58,409 nt of DNA from Sphingobium boeckii (GCF_014199215.1 NZ_JACIJC010000009.1:1-58409); one strand, 5' to 3'; shown: positions 16,567 through 25,647, counted from the first letter of the stretch. Translations and numbers: made by a program. The notes: generated by a model from the letters alone, not told the origin.

Positions 16567-19413
16567 TCACTCCGCGGCTTCCACCACCACAATGCGGCGG
16601 CTCTGCGTCGCCTGTGCCTCATAATCCTCCTGCCAGTCGCTGGGGCCGTTCGAAGGCGTCACCTGCACCGCGGTCACCTTATATTCCGGGCAATTGGTGG
16701 CCCAGTCGGAGAAGTCGGTTGTGACCACATTGGCCTGTGTCGCGGGGTGATGGAAGGTGGTGTAGACCACGCCCGGTGCAACCCGATCGGTGACCAGCGC
16801 GCGCAGCGTGGTCTCGCCCGAGCGGCTGGCGAGGCGCGTCCAGTCGCCGTCTTTGATCCCGCGGTCCTCGGCATCCTGCGGATGCACCTCCAGCAAGTCT
16901 TCAGGATGCCAGGCGGTATTGGCGGTGCGCCTGGTCTGCGCGCCGACATTGTAATGGCTCAGGATCCGCCCGGTGGTGAGCAACAAGGGGAAGCGCGGGC
17001 CGGTCTTCTCGTCGGTGGGGACGTAATCGGTCACCACGAACTTGCCTTTGCCGCCGGTGAAGCCGCCGACGTGCATCACCGGCGTGCCCTCGGGCGCGGC
17101 TTCATTGGCGGGCCATTGCAGCGAACCGGCCTCGTCCAGCCGACGGAAGCTCACGCCCGCGAAGCTCGGCGTGAGGCGGGCGATCTCGTCCATGATCTCG
17201 CTGGGGTGGGTATAGTTCCAGTCGAGCCCCATGGCGCGCGCCAGTTCCTGCGTCACTTCCCAATCGGCATAGCCGTTCAGCGGGGACATCACCTTGCGGA
17301 CCGGCTGGATGCGTCGCTCGGCATTGGTGAAGGTGCCGTCCTTTTCGAGGAAGGTCGATCCGGGCAGGAAGATGTGTGCGTAGTTCGCGGTCTCGTTGAG
17401 GAACAGATCCTGCACGATCACGCATTCCATCGCGTCGAGGCCCGCGGCGACGTGCTTGGTGTTGGGATCGGACTGGAGGATATCCTCGCCCTGTACATAG
17501 AGCGCCTTGAACACGCCATCCACCGCGGCGTCGAGCATGTTGGGGATACGCAAGCCCGGCTCGGCGTCGAGCGTGACGCCCCAATCCTGTTCGAACAGCG
17601 TGCGCGTCGCCTTGTCCGAGATGTGGCGATAGCCGGGAAGCTCGTGCGGGAAGCTGCCCATGTCGCACGCGCCCTGCACATTGTTCTGCCCTCGCAGCGG
17701 GTTCACGCCCACGCCCGGGCGGCCGATATTGCCGGTAGCCATGGCGAGATTGGCGATGGCCATCACCGTGGACGAGCCCTGGCTGTGCTCGGTGACGCCG
17801 AGGCCATAATAGATGGCACCATTGCCGCCAGTGGCGAAGAGGCGCGCGGCGGCGCGCAGATCCTGCGGATCGACCAGGGTGACGGGTGCCAGCGTCTCGG
17901 GGCTGTTCTTGGCCTGGCCGACGAAATCGGACCAGTCCTGAAACTCGTCCCAATCGCAATGCTCGCGCACGAAGGCTTCGTCGGCCAGCCCCTCGGTGAC
18001 GATGACATGGGCGATCGCGGTGAGCACGGCGACATTGGTGCCGGGGCGCAGCGGGAGATGGTATTGCGCCTCGATATGGGGGGTGCGGACCATGTCGATC
18101 CGGCGCGGATCGACGACGATCAATTTAGCGCCCTCGCGGATGCGCTTCTTCATCCGGCTGGCAAACACAGGATGACCGTCCGTGGGGTTGGCACCGATGA
18201 TCAGGATCACGTCCGAATGCTCGACGCTGTCGAAATCCTGTGTGCCCGCGCTGGTGCCGAAGGTGGTCTTCAGCCCATAGCCCGTGGGCGAATGGCAGAC
18301 GCGCGCGCAGGTATCGACATTGTTGTTGCCGAAGCCGGCGCGGATCAGTTTCTGGACGAGAAAGGTCTCCTCATTGGTGCAGCGCGAGGAGGTGATCCCG
18401 CCGATCGAGCGCTGGCCATATTGCCCCTGGATGCGCTTCAGTTCGGACGCGGCATAAGCGAAGGCTTCCTCCCAGGAGACTTCCTGCCACGGCTGATCGG
18501 TGCTGGCGCGGACCATCGGCTTGGTGATGCGCTCCTGATGCGTGGCATAGCCCCAGGCGAAGCGACCCTTGACGCACGAATGGCCGCGATTGGCCTTGCC
18601 GTCCTTCCACGGCACCATGCGCACCAATTGCTCGCCGCGCATCTCCGCGCGGAAGGTGCAGCCGACGCCGCAATAGGCGCAGGTGGTGACGACCGAGCGT
18701 TCGGGCGTGCCGATCTCGACCAGCGCCTTTTCGGTGAGCGTCGCGGTGGGGCAGGCCTGGACGCATGCGCCGCAGGAGACGCATTCGGAGGACAGAAAAT
18801 CGTCGACCGGGGTGCCCGCCGAAACCTTGGAGCCGAAGCCGCGGCTCTCGATCGTCAGCGCGAACGTGCCCTGCACTTCGTCGCACGCGCGCACGCAGCG
18901 CGAGCAGACGATACATTTGGACGAATCGAAATCGAAATAGGGGTTGGAATGGTCCTTGGCCTGGCCGAGGTGGTTCGCGCCTTCATAGCCGTAGCGCACG
19001 TCGCGCAGCCCGACCGCGCCGGCCTGATCCTGCAGCTCGCAATCGCCATTGGCAGCACAGGTGAGGCAATCGAGCGGGTGATCGGAGATGTAGAGTTCCA
19101 TCACGCCCTTGCGCAATTTCTGCAGCTTCGGCGTCTGGGTATGGACCACCATGCCTTCGGAGACGGGGGTGGTGCAGGAGGCCGGGGTGCCGGGTGCGCC
19201 GTCGATCTCGACCAGGCACAGGCGGCAGGAGCCGAACTGCTTGAGGCTGTCGGTGGCGCAGAGCTTGGGGATGTTGGTCCCGATCTCGGAGGCGGCGCGC
19301 ATCACCGTCGATCCGGCGGGGACGGTGACCGCACGACCATTGATCGAGAGCGTGACGCTCTGCGTGGACTTGGATTCGGGGGTGCCGAAATCGGCCTGGC
19401 GGGTATAGGTCAT
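16567..19413 (-). CDS. fdsA: NAD-dependent formate dehydrogenase alpha subunit (Mo)
   Basis: A 948-residue catalytic subunit oxidising formate to CO2. An N-terminal [2Fe-2S] domain (Cys52, 63, 66, 80) is followed by a His/Cys cluster segment (HPLDCLTCAANGDC), two [4Fe-4S] ferredoxin motifs (CIVCSRCVRAC and CVSCGACVQAC), the FDH [4Fe-4S] motif CAYCGVGC, and the bis-MGD domain. The molybdenum ligand is Cys373 in CARVCHSPTGYG, so this is a cysteine and not a selenocysteine enzyme. The C-terminal dinucleotide-binding domain ends near residue 940. It overlaps mobA by four bases. An antisense frame of 891 residues is a GC-rich shadow. Confidence 0.96.
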   Translation of the reverse strand: MTYTRQADFGTPESKSTQSVTLSINGRAVTVPAGSTVMRAASEIGTNIPKLCATDSLKQFGSCRLCLVEIDGAPGTPASCTTPVSEGMVVHTQTPKLQKLRKGVMELYISDHPLDCLTCAANGDCELQDQAGAVGLRDVRYGYEGANHLGQAKDHSNPYFDFDSSKCIVCSRCVRACDEVQGTFALTIESRGFGSKVSAGTPVDDFLSSECVSCGACVQACPTATLTEKALVEIGTPERSVVTTCAYCGVGCTFRAEMRGEQLVRMVPWKDGKANRGHSCVKGRFAWGYATHQERITKPMVRASTDQPWQEVSWEEAFAYAASELKRIQGQYGQRSIGGITSSRCTNEETFLVQKLIRAGFGNNNVDTCARVCHSPTGYGLKTTFGTSAGTQDFDSVEHSDVILIIGANPTDGHPVFASRMKKRIREGAKLIVVDPRRIDMVRTPHIEAQYHLPLRPGTNVAVLTAIAHVIVTEGLADEAFVREHCDWDEFQDWSDFVGQAKNSPETLAPVTLVDPQDLRAAARLFATGGNGAIYYGLGVTEHSQGSSTVMAIANLAMATGNIGRPGVGVNPLRGQNNVQGACDMGSFPHELPGYRHISDKATRTLFEQDWGVTLDAEPGLRIPNMLDAAVDGVFKALYVQGEDILQSDPNTKHVAAGLDAMECVIVQDLFLNETANYAHIFLPGSTFLEKDGTFTNAERRIQPVRKVMSPLNGYADWEVTQELARAMGLDWNYTHPSEIMDEIARLTPSFAGVSFRRLDEAGSLQWPANEAAPEGTPVMHVGGFTGGKGKFVVTDYVPTDEKTGPRFPLLLTTGRILSHYNVGAQTRRTANTAWHPEDLLEVHPQDAEDRGIKDGDWTRLASRSGETTLRALVTDRVAPGVVYTTFHHPATQANVVTTDFSDWATNCPEYKVTAVQVTPSNGPSDWQEDYEAQATQSRRIVVVEAAE

Positions 19414-19940
19414 GCGGCCTGATCCTTGGTGAAGGCGGCCAGATCTTCCGGGGTATTGAGATTATGGAAGCTGGCATCCAGCGTCACGGTGCGCACAGCC
19501 GCGGTCGCCATCCATCCGCGGATGGCGCGATCGGGCTGGGATTCGAGATAATCCTCCAGCGCGCTGGCGAGATCGGCGCGCCACAGGCCGATAAGCTGCT
19601 GGCCTTTGACCACGGCGCTGCCGGGTGCGAGCAAAGCGGGAAGATGGGCGGGGAGGGGAAGAATGTCGCACCCCACGGTCAGCACGGTTTCAAAGCCATG
19701 GGCTTGCGCATGATGGAGCGCTGCGCAGAGACCGCCCAGCGGCCCCTGGTCGAGGGTCGGGCGGTCGGCAATGGATGTGATGCCGGGCCAGCTTCTTCCG
19801 ACGACGATGATGGCGTCGGTCTGAGCAGCGAGCGCTTCGGCGACGTGATCGAGCAGCGGCTTGCCATCCACACTCGCCAGCGCCTTATCGCTGCCGAAGC
19901 GGCGGGATTGGCCACCCGCGATGATTGCGCCGAGGATCAT
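19410..19940 (-). CDS. mobA: Molybdenum cofactor guanylyltransferase
   Basis: A 176-residue enzyme that links GMP to molybdopterin, giving the MGD cofactor used by FdsA. The N-terminal nucleotide loop GAIIAGGQSRRFGSDKAL, DQGPLGGL, and the metal-binding GCDILPLP are all present. It lies between fdsB and fdsA and overlaps fdsA by four bases (ATGA), so cofactor synthesis is coupled to apoenzyme synthesis. ATG 19940 starts the protein directly at MILGAIIAGG. Confidence 0.92.
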   Translation of the reverse strand: MILGAIIAGGQSRRFGSDKALASVDGKPLLDHVAEALAAQTDAIIVVGRSWPGITSIADRPTLDQGPLGGLCAALHHAQAHGFETVLTVGCDILPLPAHLPALLAPGSAVVKGQQLIGLWRADLASALEDYLESQPDRAIRGWMATAAVRTVTLDASFHNLNTPEDLAAFTKDQAA

Positions 19941-19958
19941 GAGGGACACCTGCACCAA

Positions 19959-20032
19959 CCGTTTGTCCCGAGCGAAGTCGAGGGACGTGGGGGCACGCCC
20001 AAACGTGTCTCGACTGCGCTTGACACAAACGG
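19959..20032. repeat. Dispersed sphingomonad-type palindromic repeat
   Basis: CCGTTTGTCCCGAGCGAAGT and TGCGCTTGACACAAACGGAG are near-complementary arms between fdsB and mobA. It resembles the repeat inserted in fdsB (20205-20291) in its CGTTTG ends. Confidence 0.65.
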
Positions 20033-20052
20033 AGTGGGGGGCAGAATCGCGC

Positions 20053-21633
20053 TCATTCCGCCGCCTCCTTCAGCCCGAAATCCTCGGGAAAATGATGGAG
20101 CGCGCTCAACACCGGATAGGGTGTGAAACCGCCCAGCGCGCAGAGCGATCCGAATTTCATGGTGTCGCACAGATCTTCGATGAGGATCACGGCATCTTCC
20201 AGTTCCGTTTGGGCTGAGCGTGTCGAAGCTCTTTCCTTCAAGGCCGGATCGCCGGAAGACGAAGACCCTTCGACAGGTTCAGGATGAACGGAGGAGGAAG
20301 CGGCCAGATCGCGTGCCGCAATGATCCTGTCGATCGTTTCCACGCCACGGGTCGATCCCAGCCGACAGGGGGTGCATTTTCCGCAGCTTTCCACCGCGCA
20401 GAACGTCATGGCAAAGCGCGCCTGCGCGGCCATGTCCACTTCGGTGTCGAACACGGTCACGCCGCCATGGCCGATCAGGCCATCGGCCGCGGCGAAGGCT
20501 TCATAGTCGAAAGGCGTATCGAACAGGGCAGGCGGGAAATAGGCACCGAGCGGTCCGCCCACCTGCACGGCGCGGACAGGGCGGCCGCTCTCGCATCCGC
20601 CGCCGATATCATCCACGAGTTCGCCCAGCGTCACGCCGAAAGCGGTCTCGTACAGCCCGCCATATTTGAGATTGCCCGCAAGCTGGATCGGCATGGTGCC
20701 ACGCGACCGGCCCATGCCATAGGCGGCGTAGGCCTCCGCGCCCTGGGCCAGCACATAGGGAATGGCCGCCAGCGTGAGGACGTTGTTGATGACGGTAGGA
20801 CAGCCGAACAGTCCTTCATGCGCGGGCAGCGGCGGCTTGGCACGCACCTCGCCGCGCTTGCCTTCAAGGCTGTTGAGCAAAGATGTTTCCTCGCCGCAGA
20901 CATAGGCACCCGCGCCTTCGCGCACCTCGATCTCGAACGGCGCGATGATCATCCGGCTGCGCGCGACCGCGGCTTCCAATTTGGCGATGGCATGGGGATA
21001 TTCTGAACGGACGTAGATGAAGCCCTTGCCAGCCCCCGTCGCGAGGCCGGCGATCGCCATGCCTTCGATCAGCATATAGGGATCGCCCTCCATCACCATG
21101 CGATCGGCGAAGGTGCCGCTATCGCCCTCATCGGCATTGCAGACGATATATTTGCGGCCGGCGGGGGCATCCAGCACGGTCTTCCACTTGATCCCCGCGG
21201 GGAAGCCCGCGCCGCCGCGGCCGCGCAGACCGGAGGCGGTGACCGTCTCGACGATCTGGAGCGCCGTCATCGCCTGTGCGGCGCGTAAACCCTTCCAGCC
21301 GCCGGTGGCGTCATAATCGTCGAGGCTCAGAGACCGCGTCTTGCCCGCGCGCGCAAAGGTCAGCCGGGTCTGGCTGGCGATGAAAGGATGATCCTCGATC
21401 CTACCAATGCGAAGCGCATCGGCGGTGCCGAAGAGGATCGCGTCCACATCCGCTGGCGTGACGGGGCCGTATCCAATGCCGTCGATTTCCACCAAGGGCT
21501 CAAGCCAGTGCATCCCCCAACTCGATACCCGTCGGATATCGGCATCGGGGGCCGCCTTCGCAAAGGCAGTCGTCACTCGATCCGCGCCGCACGCCAGCGC
21601 CAGAGCATCGTCGGATATGCGGATCTGCATCAC
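20053..21633 (-). CDS. fdsB: NAD-dependent formate dehydrogenase beta subunit (FMN, NAD)
   Basis: A 526-residue flavoprotein passing electrons from the iron-sulfur clusters to NAD+. A thioredoxin-like N-terminus precedes the NuoF-like domain, with GLRGRGGAGFPAGIKW (FMN/NAD site), YIVCNADEGDSGTFADR, and YVCGEETSLLNSLEG. The [4Fe-4S] domain has ESCGKCTPCRLG and the fourth Cys in GSLCALGG. An 87-base palindromic repeat is inserted in frame between the third and fourth ligands and adds 29 residues, including VHPEPVEG, that relatives lack. The frame remains open, so the protein may still work. It overlaps fdsG by four bases. Confidence 0.94.
   Translation of the reverse strand: MMQIRISDDALALACGADRVTTAFAKAAPDADIRRVSSWGMHWLEPLVEIDGIGYGPVTPADVDAILFGTADALRIGRIEDHPFIASQTRLTFARAGKTRSLSLDDYDATGGWKGLRAAQAMTALQIVETVTASGLRGRGGAGFPAGIKWKTVLDAPAGRKYIVCNADEGDSGTFADRMVMEGDPYMLIEGMAIAGLATGAGKGFIYVRSEYPHAIAKLEAAVARSRMIIAPFEIEVREGAGAYVCGEETSLLNSLEGKRGEVRAKPPLPAHEGLFGCPTVINNVLTLAAIPYVLAQGAEAYAAYGMGRSRGTMPIQLAGNLKYGGLYETAFGVTLGELVDDIGGGCESGRPVRAVQVGGPLGAYFPPALFDTPFDYEAFAAADGLIGHGGVTVFDTEVDMAAQARFAMTFCAVESCGKCTPCRLGSTRGVETIDRIIAARDLAASSSVHPEPVEGSSSSGDPALKERASTRSAQTELEDAVILIEDLCDTMKFGSLCALGGFTPYPVLSALHHFPEDFGLKEAAE
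20205..20291. repeat. Palindromic repeat inserted in frame in fdsB
   Basis: The element begins CCGTTTGGGCTGAGCGTGTC and ends CGACAGGTTCAGGATGAACG. Its 87 bases are a multiple of three, and the inner part is partly self-complementary. On the minus strand it reads VHPEPVEGSSSSGDPALKER and onward. This is the well-known mobile repeat of sphingomonads, usually intergenic. Confidence 0.8.
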
Positions 21634-22076
21634 AGCGCCTCGATCAGCGCGCCGAGCGACGCTTCGTCCAGGCGCGCGTAAACATCATGCCCGATCATTG
21701 CATTGGGGCCAACGCTGCACAGGCCGAGGCAATAGACGGGCTCGATCGCGATCCGGTTGGCCGCCTTTGCTGCGGCCCAGTTCGCCAGCGGTTCGGAGCC
21801 GCGCGCCTGACAGGCTTCCGCGCGGCAGAGCTTGATCACAGGGCGCGCTTCCGGGCGGGTACGGAAATCGTGATAGAAACTGATCACGCCATGCACTTCG
21901 GCACGACTGAGATTGAGTTCCAGCGCAACGGCGCGGATTGTGGTGTCGTCGATCCAGCCGAATTCGGCCTGAAGCGCATGGAGGATTGGTAGCAATGCGC
22001 CTTCGAGGTGCTTGTTCTGGCGGATGGTCGTGGTGACCCGCTCCGCATCGAACTCATTGTCACCTTGCCGTTCCAT
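21630..22076 (-). CDS. fdsG: NAD-dependent formate dehydrogenase gamma subunit
   Basis: A 148-residue NuoE-like subunit with a thioredoxin-fold [2Fe-2S] domain; the ligands are Cys84, Cys89, Cys116 and Cys120 (LCRAEACQARG and YCLGLCSVGP). It is the first gene of the fds operon. ATG 22076 has GGGAGGA thirteen bases upstream; the frame continues into the end of the LysR gene but that part is not FdsG-like. The promoter region holds the shared palindrome at 22124-22151. Confidence 0.92.
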   Translation of the reverse strand: MERQGDNEFDAERVTTTIRQNKHLEGALLPILHALQAEFGWIDDTTIRAVALELNLSRAEVHGVISFYHDFRTRPEARPVIKLCRAEACQARGSEPLANWAAAKAANRIAIEPVYCLGLCSVGPNAMIGHDVYARLDEASLGALIEAL

Positions 22077-22123
22077 GAGATTTTGCGTCCTCCCTTTCCT
22101 GGCATCCGTCAAATTGACTGCGC

Positions 22124-22151
22124 TTATCTTCGATAGAGGGTTTCTATCAAC
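22124..22151 (-). promoter_or_regulatory. Putative LysR operator upstream of fdsG
   Basis: On the plus strand it reads GATAGA (22132-22137), GGGTT, TCTATC (22143-22148), with another half-site TTATC at 22124-22128. ATAGA-N5-TCTAT is an ATAG-N7-CTAT palindrome of the LysR/OxyR kind. It overlaps the lysR stop codon and lies 55 bases before the fdsG start. The same ATAGA-N5-TCTATCAAC occurs at 25623-25641 before the hydroxymethylglutathione dehydrogenase gene. Confidence 0.7.
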
Positions 22152-23052
22152 AACTGCGCAGCGGCGATAATAACCGAAGCGTTTCAGCGATTGAAAATGC
22201 CGCTTTGGCCAAGGGAGACAGCGGTTCTCTGTCGAGCACCACCAAGCCGATGGTGTTGGGCGGCGCGGGATCGACAATGTCTATCACGCGAAGATCGGGA
22301 TCACCCGCCACGAACTCGCCATGGCTATCCGTCACGATGCTTGAGAGCCCGCCATGGGAAACCATCGAAAGCAATGCCACATAGGAATCCGCGGTGGCGA
22401 CGGGGTCAGCCTTCAGGCCAAGCGTCACGAGATGCGCATCGAGGATGCGGCGATTCTGCATTCCTTCATGAAGCAGGCACAAAGGCGCTTCGGCAGCGTC
22501 TTTCCATGCGATGCGTTCCAGTCCGCCGAGCGGCGCATCGGCGCGCGTGGCAAACATGTAACGCTCGGCATAAAGCGGCACAGAACGGACCTGCGCAGGG
22601 GGTTCATTGTCGAGATAGGTCAGCCCCGCGTCAATCTCATAGTCAAGCAGGCCGCGTTCGATCTCCCGCGACGTGAGCGAGCGGATGGTGACCGTCAGCC
22701 GGGGATGGCTGGCGTGCAGCGCCTTCATCAGAAATCCGATGGAGGGCATGGCTGCGGGGATGGAACCGATGCGGAGCTGTCCCCGCAGCGGCCCGGCGGG
22801 TGCGTCGATCGCGTGACGCAGGCCTTCATGGTCGGCCAGCAACTGGCGGGCGAAGGGCAGGATCGAATGCCCCTCCGGCGTCAGATCGATAAAGCGCCGA
22901 TCCCGGTTGACGAGCCGCTTGCCGAGCATCTCTTCCAGCGCGGCGATCCCTGCGGACAGCGTGGGCTGGGTGACGTGGCAGCTTTCCGCCGCACGCGCGA
23001 AATGCTTTTCACGGGCGAGAGCCACGAAATAATCGAGGAAGCGGAGCTGCAT
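22147..23052 (-). CDS. fdsR: LysR-family regulator of formate/formaldehyde genes
   Basis: A 301-residue LysR regulator. The winged helix-turn-helix spans about residues 5-62 ([23 protein letters not shown]), followed by a two-lobed effector domain starting near [12 protein letters not shown]. It is the gene directly upstream of fdsG and downstream of fghA. A related FdsR controls fds genes in other proteobacteria. The ATAG-N7-CTAT palindromes at both operon promoters are its likely targets (inference). The repeat at the fds promoter overlaps this gene's stop codon. Confidence 0.85.
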   Translation of the reverse strand: MQLRFLDYFVALAREKHFARAAESCHVTQPTLSAGIAALEEMLGKRLVNRDRRFIDLTPEGHSILPFARQLLADHEGLRHAIDAPAGPLRGQLRIGSIPAAMPSIGFLMKALHASHPRLTVTIRSLTSREIERGLLDYEIDAGLTYLDNEPPAQVRSVPLYAERYMFATRADAPLGGLERIAWKDAAEAPLCLLHEGMQNRRILDAHLVTLGLKADPVATADSYVALLSMVSHGGLSSIVTDSHGEFVAGDPDLRVIDIVDPAPPNTIGLVVLDREPLSPLAKAAFSIAETLRLLSPLRSC

Positions 23053-23148
23053 GGAGATGGTCTAGGCGAAGGGCAGGTGGAGGGGAAGAAGGGGCCACCC
23101 CCGGCCCCTCCAAGAAGACTTGGAAGGGCGTAAAGGAAGTGCCCAATG

Positions 23149-23182
23149 CACCTCCCCTCCCGGCCTTCCGGGAGGGGAGGTG
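23149..23182. terminator. Hairpin terminator after fghA
   Basis: CACCTCCCCTCCCGG and CCGGGAGGGGAGGTG form a perfect 15-base stem with a four-base loop, just beyond the fghA stop. No U tract is seen. It separates the formaldehyde operon from the LysR gene. Confidence 0.7.
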
Positions 23183-23193
23183 GGCCTTCTAGA

Positions 23194-24042
23194 TCAAATC
23201 AACCGCGCGCCATGCCAGCGCACATGATCATCCATGAAGCTGGAGATGAAATAATAGCTATGATCATAGCCCGGCTGCATTCGCAGCGTGAGCGCGATTC
23301 CGGCCTTTTCGCAGGCCGCTTGGAGCAATTCGGGCTTCAATTGTTCCACGAGAAAATTGTCCGCCGCGCCCTGATCCACCAGGATTTCAGGCAGGCGCGC
23401 GCCATCCTCGATCAGCGCAATGCTATCATAAGCGCGCCATCCAGCCTGATCCACGCCGAGATAGCCGCCCAGCGCCTTATGGCCCCACGGGCAGTTCAGT
23501 GGCGAGGCGATCGGCGCGAAGGCGGAAACGCTCCTGAACACGCCGGGATTTTTCAGCGCGATGGTGAGCGCCCCGTGCCCGCCCATCGAATGGCCTGTAA
23601 TGGATTGCCGCGCCATGTCCGCTGGGAAATTGTCCGCGATGATTCCGGGCAATTCCTCGGTGATATACGAATACATCTGGAAGTTTTGCGACCACGGGGC
23701 TTGCGTGGCATCGACATAGAAGCCGGCACCCTTACCGAAATCATAGCCCCCATCATCAGGCACATCATCACCACGCGGCGACGTATCCGGGCAGATGAAG
23801 ATGATGCCCAGTTCAGCGCAGGCGCGCCGATATTCGCCCTTTTCCATCACATTGGCGTGCGTGCAGGTCAGGCCGGAGAGATACCACAGGATCGGCAGCT
23901 TCGCGCCGGGCGCTTCGGCCTGGGGCGGGAGATAGACCGCGAAGGTCATCTCCGTTCCCGTTGCAGTGCTGGCGTGTTTGTAGACGCCCTGCGTGCCGCC
24001 GAAGCTCCGATTGATGGAAATCGTTTCCACGCTGTGTGTCAT
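23194..24042 (-). CDS. fghA: S-formylglutathione hydrolase
   Basis: A 282-residue alpha/beta hydrolase (esterase D type) that splits S-formylglutathione into formate and glutathione, the second step of glutathione-dependent formaldehyde oxidation. The nucleophile lies in GHSMGGHGA; LSGLTCTHANVMEKGEYRR and the final PGYDHSYYFISSF with the catalytic His are diagnostic. ATG 24042 is preferred; the first eight residues of the longer frame are inside the VOC gene. It overlaps that gene by four bases, so the two are translationally coupled. Confidence 0.95.
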   Translation of the reverse strand: MTHSVETISINRSFGGTQGVYKHASTATGTEMTFAVYLPPQAEAPGAKLPILWYLSGLTCTHANVMEKGEYRRACAELGIIFICPDTSPRGDDVPDDGGYDFGKGAGFYVDATQAPWSQNFQMYSYITEELPGIIADNFPADMARQSITGHSMGGHGALTIALKNPGVFRSVSAFAPIASPLNCPWGHKALGGYLGVDQAGWRAYDSIALIEDGARLPEILVDQGAADNFLVEQLKPELLQAACEKAGIALTLRMQPGYDHSYYFISSFMDDHVRWHGARLI

Positions 24043-24422
24043 GCAGCCGGGCGGTGCAGCGCACACAATTTATTGCCATCGGGATCGCGCAGATAGGCGA
24101 GGTAGAGTTTGCCGAAAGCACCTTCGCGAATGCCCGGCGGATCTTCGCACGCCGTGCCGCCATGGGCGAGGCCGGCCGCGTGCCACGCATCGGCCTGTTC
24201 GGGTGATGAAGCGGCGAAGCCGACGGTGCCGCCATTGGCATGGCAGGCGGGATCGCCGTCGATCGGGTTGCCCACCATGAAGAGGCCGCCGTTGTTCATA
24301 TAGATCAGCCGACCCTTGTCATCGACCATGGCCGGCTTGGCGCCGAACACGCCGAGCGTGGCGTCGTAGAATGTCTTCGATCGTGCGGTGTCGTTGGACC
24401 CGATCATTATGTGCGAAAACAT
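24039..24422 (-). CDS. VOC-family (glyoxalase-like) protein
   Basis: A 127-residue vicinal-oxygen-chelate protein: HIMIGSNDTARSKTFYDATLG opens the first beta-alpha-beta unit and YLRDPDGNKLCALH closes the second. It lies between the dehydrogenase and hydrolase genes of formaldehyde oxidation and overlaps fghA by ATGA. VOC proteins include glyoxalase I and other metal-dependent enzymes, several acting on glutathione adducts. A role with hydroxymethyl- or formylglutathione is inferred from position only. Confidence 0.85.
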   Translation of the reverse strand: MFSHIMIGSNDTARSKTFYDATLGVFGAKPAMVDDKGRLIYMNNGGLFMVGNPIDGDPACHANGGTVGFAASSPEQADAWHAAGLAHGGTACEDPPGIREGAFGKLYLAYLRDPDGNKLCALHRPAA

Positions 24423-24446
24423 GGCATCTCCCTCCTGTTGGATTGC

Positions 24447-25556
24447 TTAGAATACGACGACGCTGCGGATCGATTCGCCCGCGTGCATCAGATCGAAGCC
24501 CTTGTTGATCTCTTCGAGCGAGAGAACATGGGTGATCATGGGATCGATCTGGATTTTGCCGTTCATATACCAATCGACGATCTTTGGCACGTCTGTGCGT
24601 CCGCGTGCGCCGCCGAAGGCCGAGCCTTTCCAGACGCGCCCGGTGACGAGCTGAAACGGACGGGTGGAGATTTCCTTGCCCGCTTCCGCCACGCCGATCA
24701 CGACCGAGACGCCCCATCCGCGATGGCAGGCTTCCAGCGCCTGGCGCATGACGATCGTGTTGCCCGTGCAATCAAAGGTGTAATCCGCGCCGCCGCCGGT
24801 CAACTCGACCAGATGCTGGACGATATCGCCCTCGATCTCCTTGGGGTTCACGAAATGGGTCATGCCGAATTTGCGGCCCCAGGCCTCGCGATCTGGATTG
24901 ATATCGACGCCGATGATCTTGTCCGCGCCCACCATCTGCGCGCCCTGCAGCACGTTCAGGCCGATGCCGCCCAGGCCGAAGACGATCACATTGTCGCCCG
25001 CCTGCACTTTTGCGGTGTTCACCACGGCACCGACACCCGTCGTGACGCCGCAGCCAATGTAGCAACTCTTGTCGAACGGCGCGTCTTCGCGGATTTTCGC
25101 CACGGCGATCTCAGGCAGCACGGTAAAGTTCGAGAAAGTGGAGCAGCCCATATAATGGAAGATCTGCTGACCCTTGTAGCTGAAGCGGCTGGTGCCGTCC
25201 GGCATCACACCCTTGCCCTGTGTCGCGCGAATCGCGGTGCACAGGTTGGTCTTGCCGCTGAGGCAGGATTTACACTGGCGGCATTCCGGCGTGTAAAGCG
25301 GGATCACATGATCGCCGACCGCAACCGAGGTGACTCCAGCGCCGATCTCGCGGACGATGCCCGCACCTTCATGGCCCAGCACACTGGGGAAGATGCCTTC
25401 GCTGTCCAAGCCGTCGAGCGTGTAGGCGTCCGTGTGGCAGATGCCCGTCGCCATGATCTCGACAAGAACCTCACCGGCCTTCGGGCCTTCGAGATCGAGC
25501 TCGACGATCTCCAGCGGCTTCTTGGCTTCAAAAGCGACGGCGGCACGGGTCTTCAT
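24447..25556 (-). CDS. frmA: S-(hydroxymethyl)glutathione dehydrogenase (class III ADH)
   Basis: A 369-residue zinc dehydrogenase oxidising the spontaneous formaldehyde-glutathione adduct with NAD+. Catalytic zinc ligands lie in CHTDAYTL and GHEGAGIV; the structural zinc site is [15 protein letters not shown]. The Rossmann motif [13 protein letters not shown] follows. The product is passed to fghA. It heads a three-gene operon (frmA, VOC, fghA). A palindrome matching the one before fdsG lies 65 bases upstream. Confidence 0.95.
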   Translation of the reverse strand: MKTRAAVAFEAKKPLEIVELDLEGPKAGEVLVEIMATGICHTDAYTLDGLDSEGIFPSVLGHEGAGIVREIGAGVTSVAVGDHVIPLYTPECRQCKSCLSGKTNLCTAIRATQGKGVMPDGTSRFSYKGQQIFHYMGCSTFSNFTVLPEIAVAKIREDAPFDKSCYIGCGVTTGVGAVVNTAKVQAGDNVIVFGLGGIGLNVLQGAQMVGADKIIGVDINPDREAWGRKFGMTHFVNPKEIEGDIVQHLVELTGGGADYTFDCTGNTIVMRQALEACHRGWGVSVVIGVAEAGKEISTRPFQLVTGRVWKGSAFGGARGRTDVPKIVDWYMNGKIQIDPMITHVLSLEEINKGFDLMHAGESIRSVVVF

Positions 25557-25600
25557 GAATGTTCCTCCCTGAACGGAAATCTGATTCTGCCTGTAGCGCG

Positions 25601-25647
25601 CCTATCGAAACCGGCAACCTTCATAGAAAATGTCTATCAACGATAGA
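25601..25647 (-). promoter_or_regulatory. Putative LysR operator upstream of frmA
   Basis: CATAGA (25622-25627), AAATG, TCTATC (25633-25638), AAC, GATAGA (25642-25647) form two overlapping palindromes, with an extra CTATCG at 25602-25607. ATAGA-N5-TCTATCAAC is identical in pattern to 22133-22151 before fdsG. The site lies between the eda stop and the frmA start. Confidence 0.7.

Noticed and set aside
16747-19422. An 891-residue open frame antisense to fdsA
   Set aside because: It mirrors the codon pattern of fdsA in GC-rich DNA, has no known domain, and is rich in His, Gly and Arg as antisense frames are.
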